From Chrysopilus asiliformis (taxonomy: Eukaryota > Arthropoda > Insecta > Diptera > Rhagionidae), in contig OZ035962.1 in the NCBI GenBank assembly GCA_964034945.1, forward strand, positions 87,274,650 to 87,338,649: DNA of 64,000 bases, read 5' to 3'. Shown here one piece after another: positions 32,015 through 44,075 of the stretch. Position 1 is the first letter of the stretch; each line of letters starts with the position of its first letter. The translations under genes and the position numbers were made by a program. The notes under the pieces were generated by a model. It was not told where the DNA came from and did no database searches. It was given only the letters and a program-made list of their open reading frames with translations.

Positions 32015-33480
32015 TGAGCAGAATTTCTTTATCAAATATTTAAAAATCACTGAAGTGTTTAAAATTTCGAATAAAACCAGCAGAAGCCATATTAAGTATG
32101 CTAGATTGGCCAGCAATATAAATCGATAAATCAATTTATATTAAAATATCATTTTCTTTTTGAAATCTTTATCTAACCTAAATCAACTTCCTTTTATTTG
32201 ACGTATCAAATAAGTCTCCCAGGACGAAGAAAAGGCACCATCCAACCAACCGCAGAACGAGGACGAGAATCTAAAATAGACAAGATCAAGATAGTCATGG
32301 CATAGTCAAGTACCAGAAGCAGAGCACAGCAGAGCAGAAGCAAGCATCTTAGAAACAAAGTGAATGACTATACGAATTCCCAAGGAAGAAGACACAGGAC
32401 GAGCCTACAGGACGTGCCTTGCTGAAAAACCCCAAGAAAAATCAACTGCGAGTTTTACCACACTTTGCCATTTTTATCCGTTTTTTGAAGTCGTAGGGGC
32501 CCACGGGCTATTATGAAGGGAAATCACGTAAAGGTTTAAATATTTACGCGGATAAACACATTCGGCTTCCAAAAAACCAAAACATTTATCAGTAAAGCGT
32601 ACGTGCTTTACATTCTCGGGACCCGAACTCAGTTCTTGTTTTCCCATCAAGTGATCTCCCCCAAAAAAGTTTCCACATTCTATACTTGACTTTCGACCCG
32701 CCACCAAAGGGAATTTTCCTCCTTCCCATCATCAAGGATAGCAAGCGTGCCTCAGCAGGCTTTCCTACCTACCTAACTAGGATGGATACCGTTTTTTACT
32801 TCTCTGCTACGTTTTTTTTTTGTTCTTTTTTACATTTCTCTTCTTACTTCTGCTGCTGTTCCTGTGCTGGCATTGCTCAACGCTGCAGGCATGTCCTGTA
32901 AATTTTATAGGAAGCGAAATGGAGATGAACCAGCCATTTCCTGAAGGATTCCCGTCCAGCGTCCTCTTATTGCGCCATTGCTGCTGCCATTTGTGTTGTT
33001 GCTCGTGCAAATCCCGCCTTTTCTTCGTTAGAGTTTTCCCCAATTTCCTTCTTTCCGTTTATTCCTGCAAAAACCAAGAAATGTTAAAGATATTTGCAAC
33101 ACGATACGGGCTTTTGGGATTTACACAGCCGTAACACTTTGGTGTATTGTCACGAATTCCTTCTGCACCAGCGAATATAAATAAACATCTCGGGATGCAT
33201 TCGAATTTTTCAAGCAATTAATTTTAAAATTCGAATCATGTAAATTACTCGTGGAAAATTATCTTCCAAATTCGTGAGAATCTATTTTATAGACTAAAGT
33301 TCTGAAATATGGTTTTTAAATATTGAACAATTCACGACAGACCCTTTTCTTTTGGTGAATTAAATGTGATTTAAACCTTTTTCTATTGTCAAAGTCTAAA
33401 AGTTCTCCCCTTTATTTTTAGATTTTCAAAATTTGAAAACTTTGGCAATAACGAACATATGACGAGTGTTCAGCATCATC
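32015..33480. other. No gene confirmed
   Basis: Frames at 32474-32707 (minus), 32820-33134 (plus, Leu/Cys-rich start) and 32807-33043 (minus, Gln/Lys-rich) overlap in a CTG/CAG-rich patch. The three-base bias of that patch probably explains them. I find no splice or promoter pattern. Confidence 0.4.
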
Positions 33481-33487
33481 GATTAAT

Positions 33488-34727
33488 ATTTTTACTTTCC
33501 ACTTCTATAGAGGGAAAGTATTGTATTCATGATGGAAATCGACTCAAGAACAGGGGCAGACAGCTTCAGGCAAAATTATGACAATGTCCGTGCATGATTC
33601 GTTGTTAAGATACCGATAGAATAGCTTGAGAACATGTTGACCTATCGACTTGAAACTTTTTTTAAATAAGATTTACAAAAATCCTAGTTTTCTATCAACT
33701 TTTGGAAAAGAGACGGTAGCTATTACGGGTACCTCCCATACAATTGTTTTGAAAACATACAGCGCATTGAAAATTTCCCGAAAAGTATGCGTTTTTGGGG
33801 AAAATTGAACATAACAAGATTTAAAGAGTATAACGCCCGTTGCACACTTCAGCTAAGCGAGCTCAACTACGTGAGCTAAGTTTCTCGCTGAAAGTAAAAT
33901 CCTTAGCATTTACCGCACACTTCAGCGACACTATGAAACTACGTCGCCTAGTCATGGGCGACACGGACTAAGCTCGCTCGCGTAGTTCAGACCTCAACTA
34001 CGCGAACGACTTCGCTGGCATTGCTGACAGTCACATATATTTACATAGTTTCGGCGTTATACAGTGTAAAATCGGTGTTTGCAAAAGTGTAGTATTTTGT
34101 GGTTATAAATGTGTAAGTGCCAATTGCATTTGGACTGGAAAACGTCAAAATTGAATTATTTTGCGGAATATTTTCAATCGCGTTAAATAATTACATTTAC
34201 CGAAAATATCGCTGCGTAGCTTAGCTCAAGTGTGCAACGAGGTGAGCTAACCCAGCTAAGCTATGTAACTACAGCTAGGCTCGCTCGCATAGCTTAGCTG
34301 AAGTGTACTGCGGGCGTAAATCGTTTTTCATTTTTTGCTTTAAATGATGTCTTGTATCTCTATCGGTTTTCGAGATATTTGAAAAAAATTAAGTATTTTG
34401 AAAATCTATCCAAAACTATGAACTTTTGTGGAAAAATGCATATAGGAAATAAAATTTTCTACATATGTAAGTTGCTTAAACGGTTTTTACGTGCCTTTAA
34501 CAGTTCTCAGCATACTTTAAAAAATTAATTTTTTTGAAAATTTGTCGAAAAAATGCATATAACCAGATTCAAAGAAACTAAAATTTTCTACATTTTTTGC
34601 TTTAACGGTTTTTACATATCTTTAACAGTTCTCAAGATATTTGAAAAAATATTATTTTCTACGTATTTTTTCCGAAAATAAATATTGCAGAGGAAAGTTT
34701 TGTGTTGATCACAACTGATATTTTTTT
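33488..34727 (+). mobile_element. DINE-like family 2, full length, with nested MITE
   Basis: Starts with TTTACTTTCCACTTCTATAG (terminal hairpin), then GTATTCATGATGGAAATCGA, CCTATCGACTTGAAACTTT, TACGGGTACCTCCC. Without the nested element at 33834-34316 the body continues AAGATTTAAAGAGTAA|ATCG. It ends ATTGCAGAGGAAAGTTTTGT and GTTGATCACAACTGATATTT. Length without the insert is about 755 bases. Confidence 0.75.
33834..34316. mobile_element. PIF/Harbinger-like MITE, copy 2 (483 bp)
   Basis: TAA at 33831-33833 and 34317-34319. Ends CGCCCGTTGCACACTTCAGC and GCTGAAGTGTACTGCGGGCG. It is the uninvaded sister of 26369-27230 and serves as its empty-site control. Confidence 0.85.
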
Positions 34728-34734
34728 TAACTCA

Positions 34735-35030
34735 CGCCACCGAGGAAAACTGAGGAATAATAAACTCGTTTTACACAAAATGTCGATTTAATTTTGTTTC
34801 CTGAATAACACTTAATATTTGGAACCGAATTTATTTTCCTATAAATCATTGGAAATTGGAAAAAATTCTTTTTTTTATCACAAATTCTACACAAAATCAA
34901 CTGCCCTAGTTTTTTCAACAAATATCAAAATATATTTTACTCTTGATTCCGTAATATTTTTTATATAAAGGAAATCCTAAACTCTGTTTTAAAACGTAAC
35001 AAAAGTTAAAATTATTAATCATTAAATACT
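34735..35030. other. No gene seen
   Basis: AT-rich spacer; one 64-codon minus frame without support. Confidence 0.45.
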
Positions 35031-35034
35031 CTAT

Positions 35035-35700
35035 ACTAGCTTGCATACCCGTCGTTGCCGGGTTAAGTTTTTTGTATAAGTTTTAGAATACGAAGTAAAC
35101 CGGAAAGAACGTAAAAACTTTCGAGAAGAATCTCATCCTTGCAGGACTCTCCGTTGCGAATTAGTCTAACACCGGATTCGGGATCAGCTACCCCGAAATC
35201 CCCTTAAGGCAATTTTTGCCCGGGAAAAGCGGGAAAATGATATTTGCGTTATCCTTACAGGACCTTCTAATTCAAGTCTTGAATTTCTAACCCTGGATTC
35301 GTGATCAGTGACCCCGAAAACCCCCTGATGCAATTTTTCCCCGCGAAAAGCGACAAAATGATATGTGCGTTATCCTTACAGGACCTTCCGTTTCGAGTTT
35401 TGAAAATCTAACACCGGATTCGTGATCAGCGACCCCGAAAACCCCCGAATGAAATTTTTTAGCCTCCTATTGAGCAGGATTCATGGCGAAAATCACGGTT
35501 TAAAAACACCCAAACCCCCCTAAACACCGTTCACCCCCTTAGGGGTAAATTTTCGGAAAACCCCGCCTTAGTGAGCGCCTACGCGATGGTTAGGACATAC
35601 TGTGAAAGTTTCAAGTTTCTAGCTTCAGGCGTTTGGTTTCAGGGGTTTGTTGATGAGTCAGTCAGTCAATCAGGTTAAACGATTTTATATATTTAGATGA
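35035..35700 (+). mobile_element. DINE-like element with three 121-bp units
   Basis: The start is ACTAGCTTGCATACCCGTCG, with hairpin ACCCGTCGTTGCCGGGT, shared with the element at 55221. Units begin at the GGATTCG word at 35174, 35295 and 35416, giving an exact 121-base period. Each contains TTATCCTTACAGGACCTT. Then comes the core AGTTTCAAGTTTCTAGCTTC, GTCAGTCAGTCAATC, and the end TTTTATATATTTAGATGA. Confidence 0.75.
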
Positions 35701-35704
35701 TGAC

Positions 35705-36225
35705 AGAAAAAAGATTTATTTAAAAAATCCATTTCTATAGGAGAGGGGGAAAGGAGTGGTCCGATTGGATTTTTATATATGAAAGGGTTATATAAATGAT
35801 ATTCTAAACAGATTCCATCTTTATGAATTTTTCGATACGATACACAGTTCTCAAGAAAACAGGAAAAAAGTATTCCATTTGTATTGGAAGGAGGAAGCAG
35901 TAGTCCAATTGGATTCTGATGTATGGCTGAGTTATGTAGAATCCTATTCTAAACTCATTTTACCTTCATAAATTTTTCAATATCCGTCGCTGTTTTCGAG
36001 AAAATTGCAAAAAACTGTTTCGTTTGTATGGAGGAGACGGAGAGAATGGCCCAATTTTGCCCGTAGCCTAGCCATTTACCAGAATCGTTACTGCACAAAA
36101 TTTCAAGTCTGTAGCTCAATCCTTTCAAAAGTTATGTTGTTCACGGACAGATAGACGGACGGACATGCGGAAATCAAAACCTTTTGTCATCCCCAACACT
36201 CTGGGGTAGTTAATTTTTATATCGA
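35705..36225 (+). mobile_element. DINE-like family with ~130-bp units, copy 2
   Basis: GTGGTCCGATTGGATTTTTA, TAGTCCAATTGGATTCTGATG and CTGTTTCGTTTGTATGG repeat the order seen at 19740-20300. Core AATTTCAAGTCTGTAGCTCA, then ACGGACAGATAGACGGACGG. Confidence 0.66.
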
Positions 36226-36229
36226 TTTG

Positions 36230-36440
36230 CGGTAAAAGACAAAAATGTAGAGAATTCATTTTGCCTTAAATTGTTTTTTTTTTCGAGAACCCGCAAGTTT
36301 GCAAGCAATTCGCAAAAATCTAGTTTGTTAAATTTTAATAATTATATTTCGATAACGGTAAATAATAGCAGATAACTGTGAAAGACAAAATTGTCGGAAA
36401 TACTATTCTCTTCTATTCTTTAAAATTATGAAAGTGTAAA
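36230..36440. repeat. CGATAACGGTAAA dispersed repeat
   Basis: GGTAAAAGACAAAAATGTAGA, GCAATTCGCAAAAA and TATTTCGATAACGGTAAA match 61990-62110 and 62885-62950. Confidence 0.6.
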
Positions 36441-36452
36441 AATGTTTTTTAA

Positions 36453-37085
36453 CCCTCCGTCTGGCACATGTCCGGAAAGTCATATTCGTACCACATGAGT
36501 CTGGCCAGACCCACTAACAATTTGTATGAAAAATGATGCAATTTCATGTATTTTTGGTGGTGTTTCATGCAAAACGCAGAAGTAGAAAGCACCTGAAGAA
36601 ATGACGCTAGACGAAATTTCCTTTCGACGTTATCCAACACATTGGTTCTCCGAAATGTCGAAGAGCGAATAAACAACATTCAAAAGTAGATTATGTTTGC
36701 ATTAGACCTGCCTTACACGGTCAATATTTTTGCTTCAATATATTGAACGTGTAAGGTGCCTATTAGTTGCGACAGTAAATAAAAAATCAACTGCAAGGTA
36801 TAAAAATGTGTTTGAACACATGCAAAAACGAAATATTTACATACAAATGTACTGAAATGTAAGGGAGTCTGGCCAGACTCATGTGTTACGAATACGATGT
36901 GTACACCATCATGTCCTTGCAATTATTCTTCTACAAAATCTTTCGTCCTGATATTTTATAGACAGATAGCTAAATAGATTTTAGGAAGCTACCTGAAATT
37001 TCAAGTCGATAGCTCAATTAGAAAAATATTTACACAAAAAATAAAATCGAAAAAACCTGGCCAGACTCATGTGTCAGTCCAAGGG
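36453..37085. mobile_element. piggyBac-like TTAA MITE, 633 bp
   Basis: TTAA at 36449-36452 and 37086-37089 flanks CCCTCCGTCTGGCACATG and CATGTGTCAGTCCAAGGG. The palindromic word GTCTGGCCAGAC, often with CATGAG or CTCATGTG beside it, occurs near both ends and in the interior (about 36500, 36868, 37058). No transposase. Confidence 0.82.
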
Positions 37086-37094
37086 TTAAGGAAG

Positions 37095-38870
37095 TTTTTT
37101 TTTTTTACAATTTTAAGAAAACCCTAAAAATCGAAAGTCCCAAGATTTACGTTTTTGGAAAACCCCGATTTTGTACGTAAAATTTTCTTTCATTAAATAT
37201 TTCATATCGGATGTTGAAAATGTTTCACATTTTCTTCCTGTTAACGTGCAACTTTAACTTACTATTACAAAAACTTACAAGTCGATAAAGTAAAATAGGA
37301 TTTATTATGACTGAGCTTTTCTTTTCGTTCTGATACCATCCCTTGGGTATTGTAAGTAAAAATAATGAAAAGAAAATTAGAAAAAAAAATCAATCCGTAC
37401 TGTTGAACGTAACGTAAATGTTGTACACGTTTAGTACGTAGTATTACTAACATATTCGACTAGAGTCGGCCAATGATAAGGTTTTCCCTTTGCCAATTGA
37501 ACCGGACAAAGGAATTATTGTGTTTATTGTTTGCCTTTATCCTTGGAAAATTCTAGTTCTCGGTCCAATTCTATCACATTTTCATCTGGGGAAAGCTAAA
37601 TTACTAGTATTGCTAATACACTTAGAAAAATGGAGTAAAAGTTTGCATTTGCGTGGTGTGTAATTGGCTTCCTGTAGGAAAATTTGGGCTATGCTATGCT
37701 AAATTTGGAAAAATATAAATATGTCCAACCTGTGACGGGAGAAATTCGAAAATTTGAACTGCTGCTAGTAAGGTAGGACGAACGAAGCTGCACGAGTTGA
37801 CCTGAGATATATCGTAATACCTATCGTATTTCGAGGATGTAATGACATGTAATGGATAACTCCGTGTCCCTGCTACAAGCCAAAGTTGACTTGTCATAAA
37901 GTTGACCTGTCCAAAAGTTGACTTGGATCAGCTCTATTATTTTACTGAGTATAAAAAAATGTCAATTGTGATTAAAAGAAAACTTTCATCTGCAATCTTT
38001 AGTATGTAAAAACAGTTCTGGAAAATTCAATAAATTAAAATTGTGAAAAAATGTGTAAAAAATGTAATTTCTACCAAATTTTGTATAAAATTGTTAATCA
38101 CGAAATTTCAAACACGTTTTCATTGCCAACAAAAAAATCATTTTCTTTACCCAAAGACCCAAATATTTTGTGTGAATTTTCCACAAACAACTCTCGTCAA
38201 AAGCCCATCTCTATCAAAATTACTTCTTTATTGGAAGTAATTTTTCTGGAATCCTTCCCAGTTAAATTCTGGATGCCTACTAAATTCCATATTATCTTCG
38301 CGTGATGTTCTCTCTGTTCAACGGAGCTTTACAATCCACAAAAAGGATTTCCCCAACATTGGAAACCATTCCAAAAAACATGGAAAAGAGAAAGCTTTTC
38401 TCTCGTGTGAGAGTTTTCCATGTTTTTTATGCTATTCTCAGTTGAGAATTGACATTTATGGGAAAAGGACATTTGGCGCTTATTTTATGCGGCGTTACAT
38501 GGTATAAAAATGTTTTGTTTACTATTGTCGCAATGTGAGAAGATTTCCTAAATAGTTTGACTCACACGATATTATCTTGCGTTCTCGTATATACGGTCGT
38601 TTTGTACAATAGAAAAATGGGAATTATTTACATTTGAGTTTTAAATTCCCATTTTTATCTGTTGACCCTTTTTATCATTTGTACTTTTCTACATTTTTTA
38701 TCATATTTATGGGTGGAATTATTAATATTATGATATTTTAGGTTTAAAAATACTCACTTTTGTTATTAATATACTTCAAATATTTGTTTTACAAGGTGTT
38801 GCATACATTTTGTAAGCAAAAATTTATTTGTAGTGTAAATTTTTGAACTTGGATGAGATTTTTTTTCTAA
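37095..38870. other. No gene confirmed; small repeat scraps
   Basis: 37945-38010 is a worn DINE-like family 2 end (TGTCAATTGTGATTAAAAG, then ACTTTCATCTGCAATCTTTAG). 38373-38430 is a hairpin: AACATGGAAAAGAGAAAGC against CTCTCGTGTGAGAGTTTTCC and ATGTT. Frames of 60-84 codons lack support. Confidence 0.45.
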
Positions 38871-38876
38871 TCTACA

Positions 38877-39005
38877 GTGTGACCTCGGTAAACGCGACTC
38901 TTGTAGAACGCAACCCCTCGGTTAACGCAACAGCTAACATTTTACACTGTTGGCTCAATAAACGCAACTTCCAATCAAGGTTGACTTCATTTAAGCAACT
39001 TTTTT
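38877..39005 (+). repeat. Tigger/pogo-like element end
   Basis: CAGTGTGACCTCGGTAAACG then repeats of CGGTTAACGCAAC and AATAAACGCAACTT. CAGTG starts followed by degenerate repeats of the genomic word are typical of pogo/Tigger termini. I do not find the opposite end. Confidence 0.4.
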
Positions 39006-39009
39006 ATGC

Positions 39010-39740
39010 TCTGGTAGAGTTTTGAACAAAAAAAAAGATAAAAATAGTTACAAGAAACCTTTTATTGTCTTTATTCTCTGTTCCTTGTTTTTATTTATTG
39101 AAGAAGTGGCTGTTACAAAACTCGTCTGAGCAAATAAAGAAAAACAAATAATGCATTGGGTGAGGTACGGATAGACGCCGCACTTTTAGAAAAAAACGCT
39201 GTGATATTCTGTTTTTTTTTAAATACCCATATAATTTTAAATCTATATGGTAGTTTCATCATTTAACTATATCCCCGTCAAGTTTCAGAAAGCTGGAGCG
39301 AATAGGAAAATAACAGAAGGGAAAATAAAAAGGATCGAATTTTGGCCCGGATAGATGCCCCGCCCGGATAGATGCCCCAGTAGGTTCCAGTAGGTATTGT
39401 AAATACTCTTGCAGTGTAAAAACTGCGTTACAAATGGTAGAGTTTTTACCCTATTTTTGGAGCTGATGTATTGTTTAACAATTTTGTTTCCTTTTGTTGT
39501 CACTCGAGTTCTAAAACATTCTATTTGATTTCTGTTGGATTTCACTATATTTGATGTTGGAAACGAAATGCCTACATTAAATGTAGCGATTGGAAAATAA
39601 AGCGTGAATTCACACAAAAATTAGCATGAATTCCAACATAATTTCACACAAAATGCGAATAGTGAAATCACACAAAATGTGTGCAAATTAGTGTAAAATC
39701 ATACTAGGTACTGGTTGGGATTTACTATCTGCGTTGACGT
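39010..39740. other. Repeat-like DNA with CACACAAA and GGATAGATGCCCC words
   Basis: CGGATAGATGCCCC is repeated at 39349 and 39364. From 39605 short ATTCACACAAAA words recur, and they resume after the hAT insertion (40840-40960). The hAT thus sits in an older CACACAA-type repeat. Confidence 0.45.
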
Positions 39741-39748
39741 ATTCACAC

Positions 39749-40838
39749 TAGGGATGTCAAATTTTTGAAAAAAAAACGGTTTTCGGTTAAACCGGTTTTA
39801 AGACTTCGGTTTAAACCGTGCCGGTTTAACCGGGTCCAAAAAACCGGTTATTAAATCACCGAAAAACCGTTTTGTTCAAATTGGGTAGGTTAGGTCTTAG
39901 ACGCAACAAATACACTATAATACAAACAAAAGAGGTGAAGTGCCGTATAATCCATTAACCCTTTCATGCATACATTTTTCTATGGAATTAATTTTCACGG
40001 TTTTGGTATCCGAGGGTTTTTGGGATCGCTGATTACGAATCTGAAGTCAAAACTTCAAAATTCAAAATGACGGATCCAATCTGGCGGTCAAAAAAGATAA
40101 AATTCATTAGATTACACTGAAAAGTAGTACGTAATTTTATCTTTTTTGATCGCCATATTGGATCCGCCATTTTGAATTTTGAAGTTTTGACTTCAGATTC
40201 GTAATTAGCGATCCCAAAAACCACCGCGTATCAGTTTTCAGCGTAATCTAATGAATTTAATCTTTTTTGACCGCCATATTGGATCCGCCATTTTGAATTT
40301 TTGACTTCAGATTCATAATCAGCGACCCCAAAAACCTTTATAAAGCTGATTACCGATTTTTTAACTGTAATAGATTTGCCACAGTTACATTTAATCTGCA
40401 AAATAGCTACTTTTTTGCTCTTTATTTATTTATAAAATGTAGTAATTATAAAAAAAAGTGCTTATTACTTTTTTTCATATCAATTGATGTCCTAGGATAC
40501 TTACGAAATAAATTTAGTCAATATAAGTGCATGAAATATATGTTATCATATTAAAAAAACTGAATTAGAAAAGGTGTTGTTGTACAACAATACTATGCAA
40601 CAAAGGGTTAAGAGGCCATAAATGGCATAATATAATATTGTATTTGGTTTAGACTGCCTAAAAAGAAGTGTTTATAACAAATCAGTTGCACGAAAATTGG
40701 TTTAAAATTATTTTTCTGCACAAAAAAAAATGATCTGTTTTTTTGAACGGTTTTTGGCTTTAAAAAAAACACCGGGTAAAAAAAATCACCGAAAAAAACC
40801 GGTTAACCGAAGCAAAAACACCTTTTTTGACATCCCTA
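39749..40838 (-). mobile_element. Non-autonomous hAT-like element, copy 2
   Basis: TSD ATTCACAC at 39741-39748 and 40839-40846. The ends TAGGGATGTCAAA and TTTGACATCCCTA are perfect inverted repeats. The body is the reverse complement of 1489-2798, including GGGTAGGTTAGGTCTTAGAC and the AACCGGTT clusters. It lacks the two insertions of copy 1 and has a TTAA element of its own at 39959-40607. Confidence 0.92.
39959..40607. mobile_element. piggyBac-like TTAA MITE, 649 bp
   Basis: TTAA at 39955-39958 and 40608-40611. Ends CCCTTTCATGCATA and (inverse) CCCTTTGTTGCATA. hAT copy 1 has a single TTAA at this point, which proves the insertion. The interior holds three copies, in both senses, of a block CCGCCATATTGGATCCGCCA followed by TTTTGAA, GACTTCAGATTC and GCGAYCCCAAAAACC. 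Confidence 0.88.
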
Positions 40839-40999
40839 ATTCACACTAATTTAGCTTTAATTGTTGGAAATCACACAAATTTTATAGTAAAGTTACCCAA
40901 AAATTGAGATTTCACGCGATTTTTTAAATCACGCATCCAAAGTGTTAAATACTCAAAAAAATGAGTTTTTTGCAACAATATTTATTTAGAGTGTTAATT

Positions 41000-41230
41000 A
41001 TTGGCATAAAACCTGCCCATTACGAGGTGTTGGAATTTCAAAATTCGGATCAGAAGGTCCTGTAAGAATAACCCAAATATCCTTTTCCCCATGTTTCCTC
41101 CGAAAAACTGGGACTTGGAGTTTTCGGTGCCGCTGATGACGAAATTGGTGTTGTAATTTTAAAATTCGAAATGGAAGGCCCTGTAGGCATAACAATTTTT
41201 TTTCAGAAGGTCTGAAGGTATTTCTTTGTT
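41000..41230 (-). repeat. 121-bp-unit DINE-like fragment
   Basis: AGAAGGTCCTGTAAGAATAAC and GGAAGGCCCTGTAGGCATAAC about 125 bases apart are the reverse of TTATCCTTACAGGACCTTCC units. Confidence 0.6.
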
Positions 41231-41234
41231 CTTT

Positions 41235-43270
41235 TGGTGCGAAAAACTAATGCAAAAAACGGCTAGTTTTTAATAAATAAATCTCAATAGATTTTATTTC
41301 TGTGAATTGTGAAAATACCTTGAAACAAATGAAAAACTCGCAACTAAGCAAGTAAAAATGCACCGTATTTATCAAAAAAGAAAATCTGTGATAGTGAAAA
41401 AAAAATTGTTTCATTAAAATCCAAGAATTCTAAAATAAAATCTGGAAAAAAATTAAAACGAATGCACATTATTTGAGATTTCCTTTGGCCATAATATAAC
41501 AAAAAAAAAAAAGATAACAGAGAAATTTTCCTTTAGCCAAGAAGAAAATGAGATGGAAAAGTATATAGAAATCTTTTCTAGTTTAACTGAAACAAATGTA
41601 TCTCATCGTGAAGGACTTTAAAAGGCACATCGCCGTCGCGTCGTTTCTCCGGATAGCAATAAAGATGGGAACTTAAGTACGATTAAAAAGATATTTTTTT
41701 TAACTTAGAAACAAGGGAAAAAATCCCTTAGCGAGGACAAATGCGAAAATTCCAACAACAACAACAAAAAACTGTGTCAAGAAAAATACACAAAGAGGCA
41801 AATAGCGAGAGAACTTGAGAAAATGAGAACTAGGGAAAAAAAATAAATGAATGAAAATGAAAAGCTGTTCTATAAGAAGACAAATCCAAGGAAAAGCGGC
41901 GACAAGTATTGTTGTAGTGTTAAGTTAAAGACTTCTCTGTCAACAAAGACCAACTCATAGTCTAAATAACGTACAAAAAGTGAAACAAAAACTTATAAAG
42001 ATATCATCATCTCATCTGGATATTAGAGTATCGCAAAAGGACAATGACGACAAAGTGAAAAATACCTTTTGTTAGAGTGAACATGAAAAACATAAAATTG
42101 ATGTCCTTCTTATGTTGTTTTTGTTTTTTTATTTGCTAGAAAAATCAAGTATAACTAAAATCTGCTGCGATTTGTGTTCGGGAAAATTTTTCCAAACTAA
42201 TGCCATTGCGATGTTTTGATGAATATTTAATGTTCACAGCATATTATGTGAACATCAAGAGTGAAAATAATGAAGCTTCATAGATCCAGATGTGCTAAAA
42301 TCGAATTTCTCATCCGTAGCTCCATTCAATCTATAAAGTCTTAATACTGGTTGATTGAACTTACGTCAAAAATAGACCACCCAACAATGGGGGAGAATTG
42401 AACCGTTTTCCAATTTTTCCTGAATTCTGAGGTAATACTTCTAATACGCAGACAATACTCCATCACAACAAGGATATGCTGTAAGAAAAGAAGCTTCCAT
42501 TTAACACCAGCTCGTGCGACTAATCAGCTTTATCCTGTCACACACACACACACATACGAGATCAACAAAAAAAAGTATTAAAGTAGACTTTCTCTCCGAG
42601 GTGTGTGGGGCACTCTGATAAAGGATGTTCAGTGGTTTTTATATCAAAAATGTCCTTAACACTTCAACTTGTTAACAGCAGGTCTGTTCGTCAAAGGATC
42701 ATAATCATAAACACTTCTTAGTGCCCGTCCGCCCACACTACCTCGGACATCATCGTTAAAATTAATACCATTCATGCGTTAATAAGTTTATGGACAATCC
42801 TCAAGGTTTATTACGAAGGATAATAGAACTGGGAGATAAAAATGCTGGTATAATACTTATTTTCATTATACGATCTATAATAATACGTAATATTTTCTAT
42901 TGTTGTTGTTTTATTGTCAACCGAATGAGAGAAAATTTTCAAGATGTGTTCAAAATAAATATAAGAAGTTCTTTTATCATCTGGATAGCAATATTCATAC
43001 TAGTAAAAGGATTTTTTAGTAATCAGTTATTTTCCTGGATTTGTGGCTTTAAATATATTTTTTATTAGCACTAAAAAACTTTCGAGCAAAAAAATAATAA
43101 AAAAATAAAGAAAAAGAATTGAAAAAACCACTTGAAAAAGGGATTAGCAAAAAATCTTGAAAACGGCACGATCTTTTCAAAAGCTGCTTTCTAAATATCT
43201 TTGGTTTACGATATTTTTTCGAAAATCTGTTGGTTTCCAAGAGAAAACATTTTTATTTTGCTTTTAAAAT
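41235..43270. other. No gene or repeat seen
   Basis: Two kilobases of apparently unique AT-rich DNA with A-rich and CA-rich patches (CACACACACACACATACG at 42539). A 92-codon hydrophobic plus frame at 42790-43068 lacks splice or family support. Confidence 0.45.
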
Positions 43271-43274
43271 GTTT

Positions 43275-43740
43275 TATTTAGCTAGCCTCCGTATTTGTCT
43301 ATCTGTTTGTCTGCCTGTCAGGGTCAAATTTTGCAATCTAATTTTGGGCCACTTCCACTCATCCGATTGACTTGAAATTTTTCACACATGCGTAAGCTTG
43401 ATGACAATAAAATATTTTCTCTACTTCGTCCTCGTAAGGATGGGGAAGGTACTATAAGGATAACGTCTGGGGGTTTTTGGGTTGCTGGATCCGATTTTAT
43501 GTTCAGAAGTCCGTAATCATACCGGAAGGTCCTGTAAGGATAACGTGATTATTCTTTTTCTCAAATTTTCCGGGAAAAAATCTCATCTTGGGGTTTCTGA
43601 AATCGCTGAATCCGATTATGGCATTAATAAATCTGACGGAAGGTCCTGCAAGTATAAAGGTGTCATGTACTTCACTGTCAAGGCATTTCGAATCAAGTTG
43701 TCCGAGAGTACAGACCTATTTTTAAGTATTGTAGTACGAT
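43275..43740 (+). mobile_element. DINE-like element, ~115-bp units
   Basis: CTGTCTATCTGTTTGTCTGCC-type tract at 43300, then ATTGACTTGAAATTTTTCAC. GGAAGGTCCTGTAAGGATAA-type words follow at about 43444, 43524 and 43638. It is similar to 52695-53620. Confidence 0.65.
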
Positions 43741-43820
43741 TTGTGTAATAAAGTAGTTAGTCATTATTTGGTATTAACTCGATTCGTTTTATTAATTAGA
43801 ACCCGTTCTAATATTTGAAA

Positions 43821-44075
43821 AAGGGGAATATCCTGGGCAGCAATCATGTATTCCGACGCGTCTCTGTCTTTCGACTTCGACGCAGCTTTTAACTCTTGAC
43901 TTCGCCATATCAGCAGCTTCAAATTTCCTGGAGTGACAGTCAGAATCACGTTTCGATTCATAGTGACGATTCCGCGAAATTTCAAGCTGCAGATATGGCG
44001 AAGTCAAGGGTTAAAAGCTACGTCGAAGTCGAAAGACAGAGACGCGTCAGAATACATGATTGGTGCCCTGTTCCT
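43821..44075. repeat. 255-bp palindromic MITE
   Basis: Arms of about 110 bases mirror each other: CAATCATGTATTCCGACGCG at the left pairs with CGCGTCAGAATACATGATTG at the right, and GACTTCGCCATATC pairs with GATATGGCGAAGTC. Outer ends AGGGGAATATCC and GTTCCT are less exact. Overlapping frames on both strands mirror each other and are not genes. Confidence 0.8.

Noticed and set aside
31599..32129. 176-codon plus frame
   Set aside because: It runs from a TIR MITE into a DINE-like family 2 fragment, two unrelated repeats, so it cannot be one gene.
32820..33134. 104-codon plus frame with Leu/Phe-rich start resembling a signal peptide
   Set aside because: Overlapping frames on the other strand and a CTG/CAG bias explain it; no promoter, splice or poly(A) pattern.
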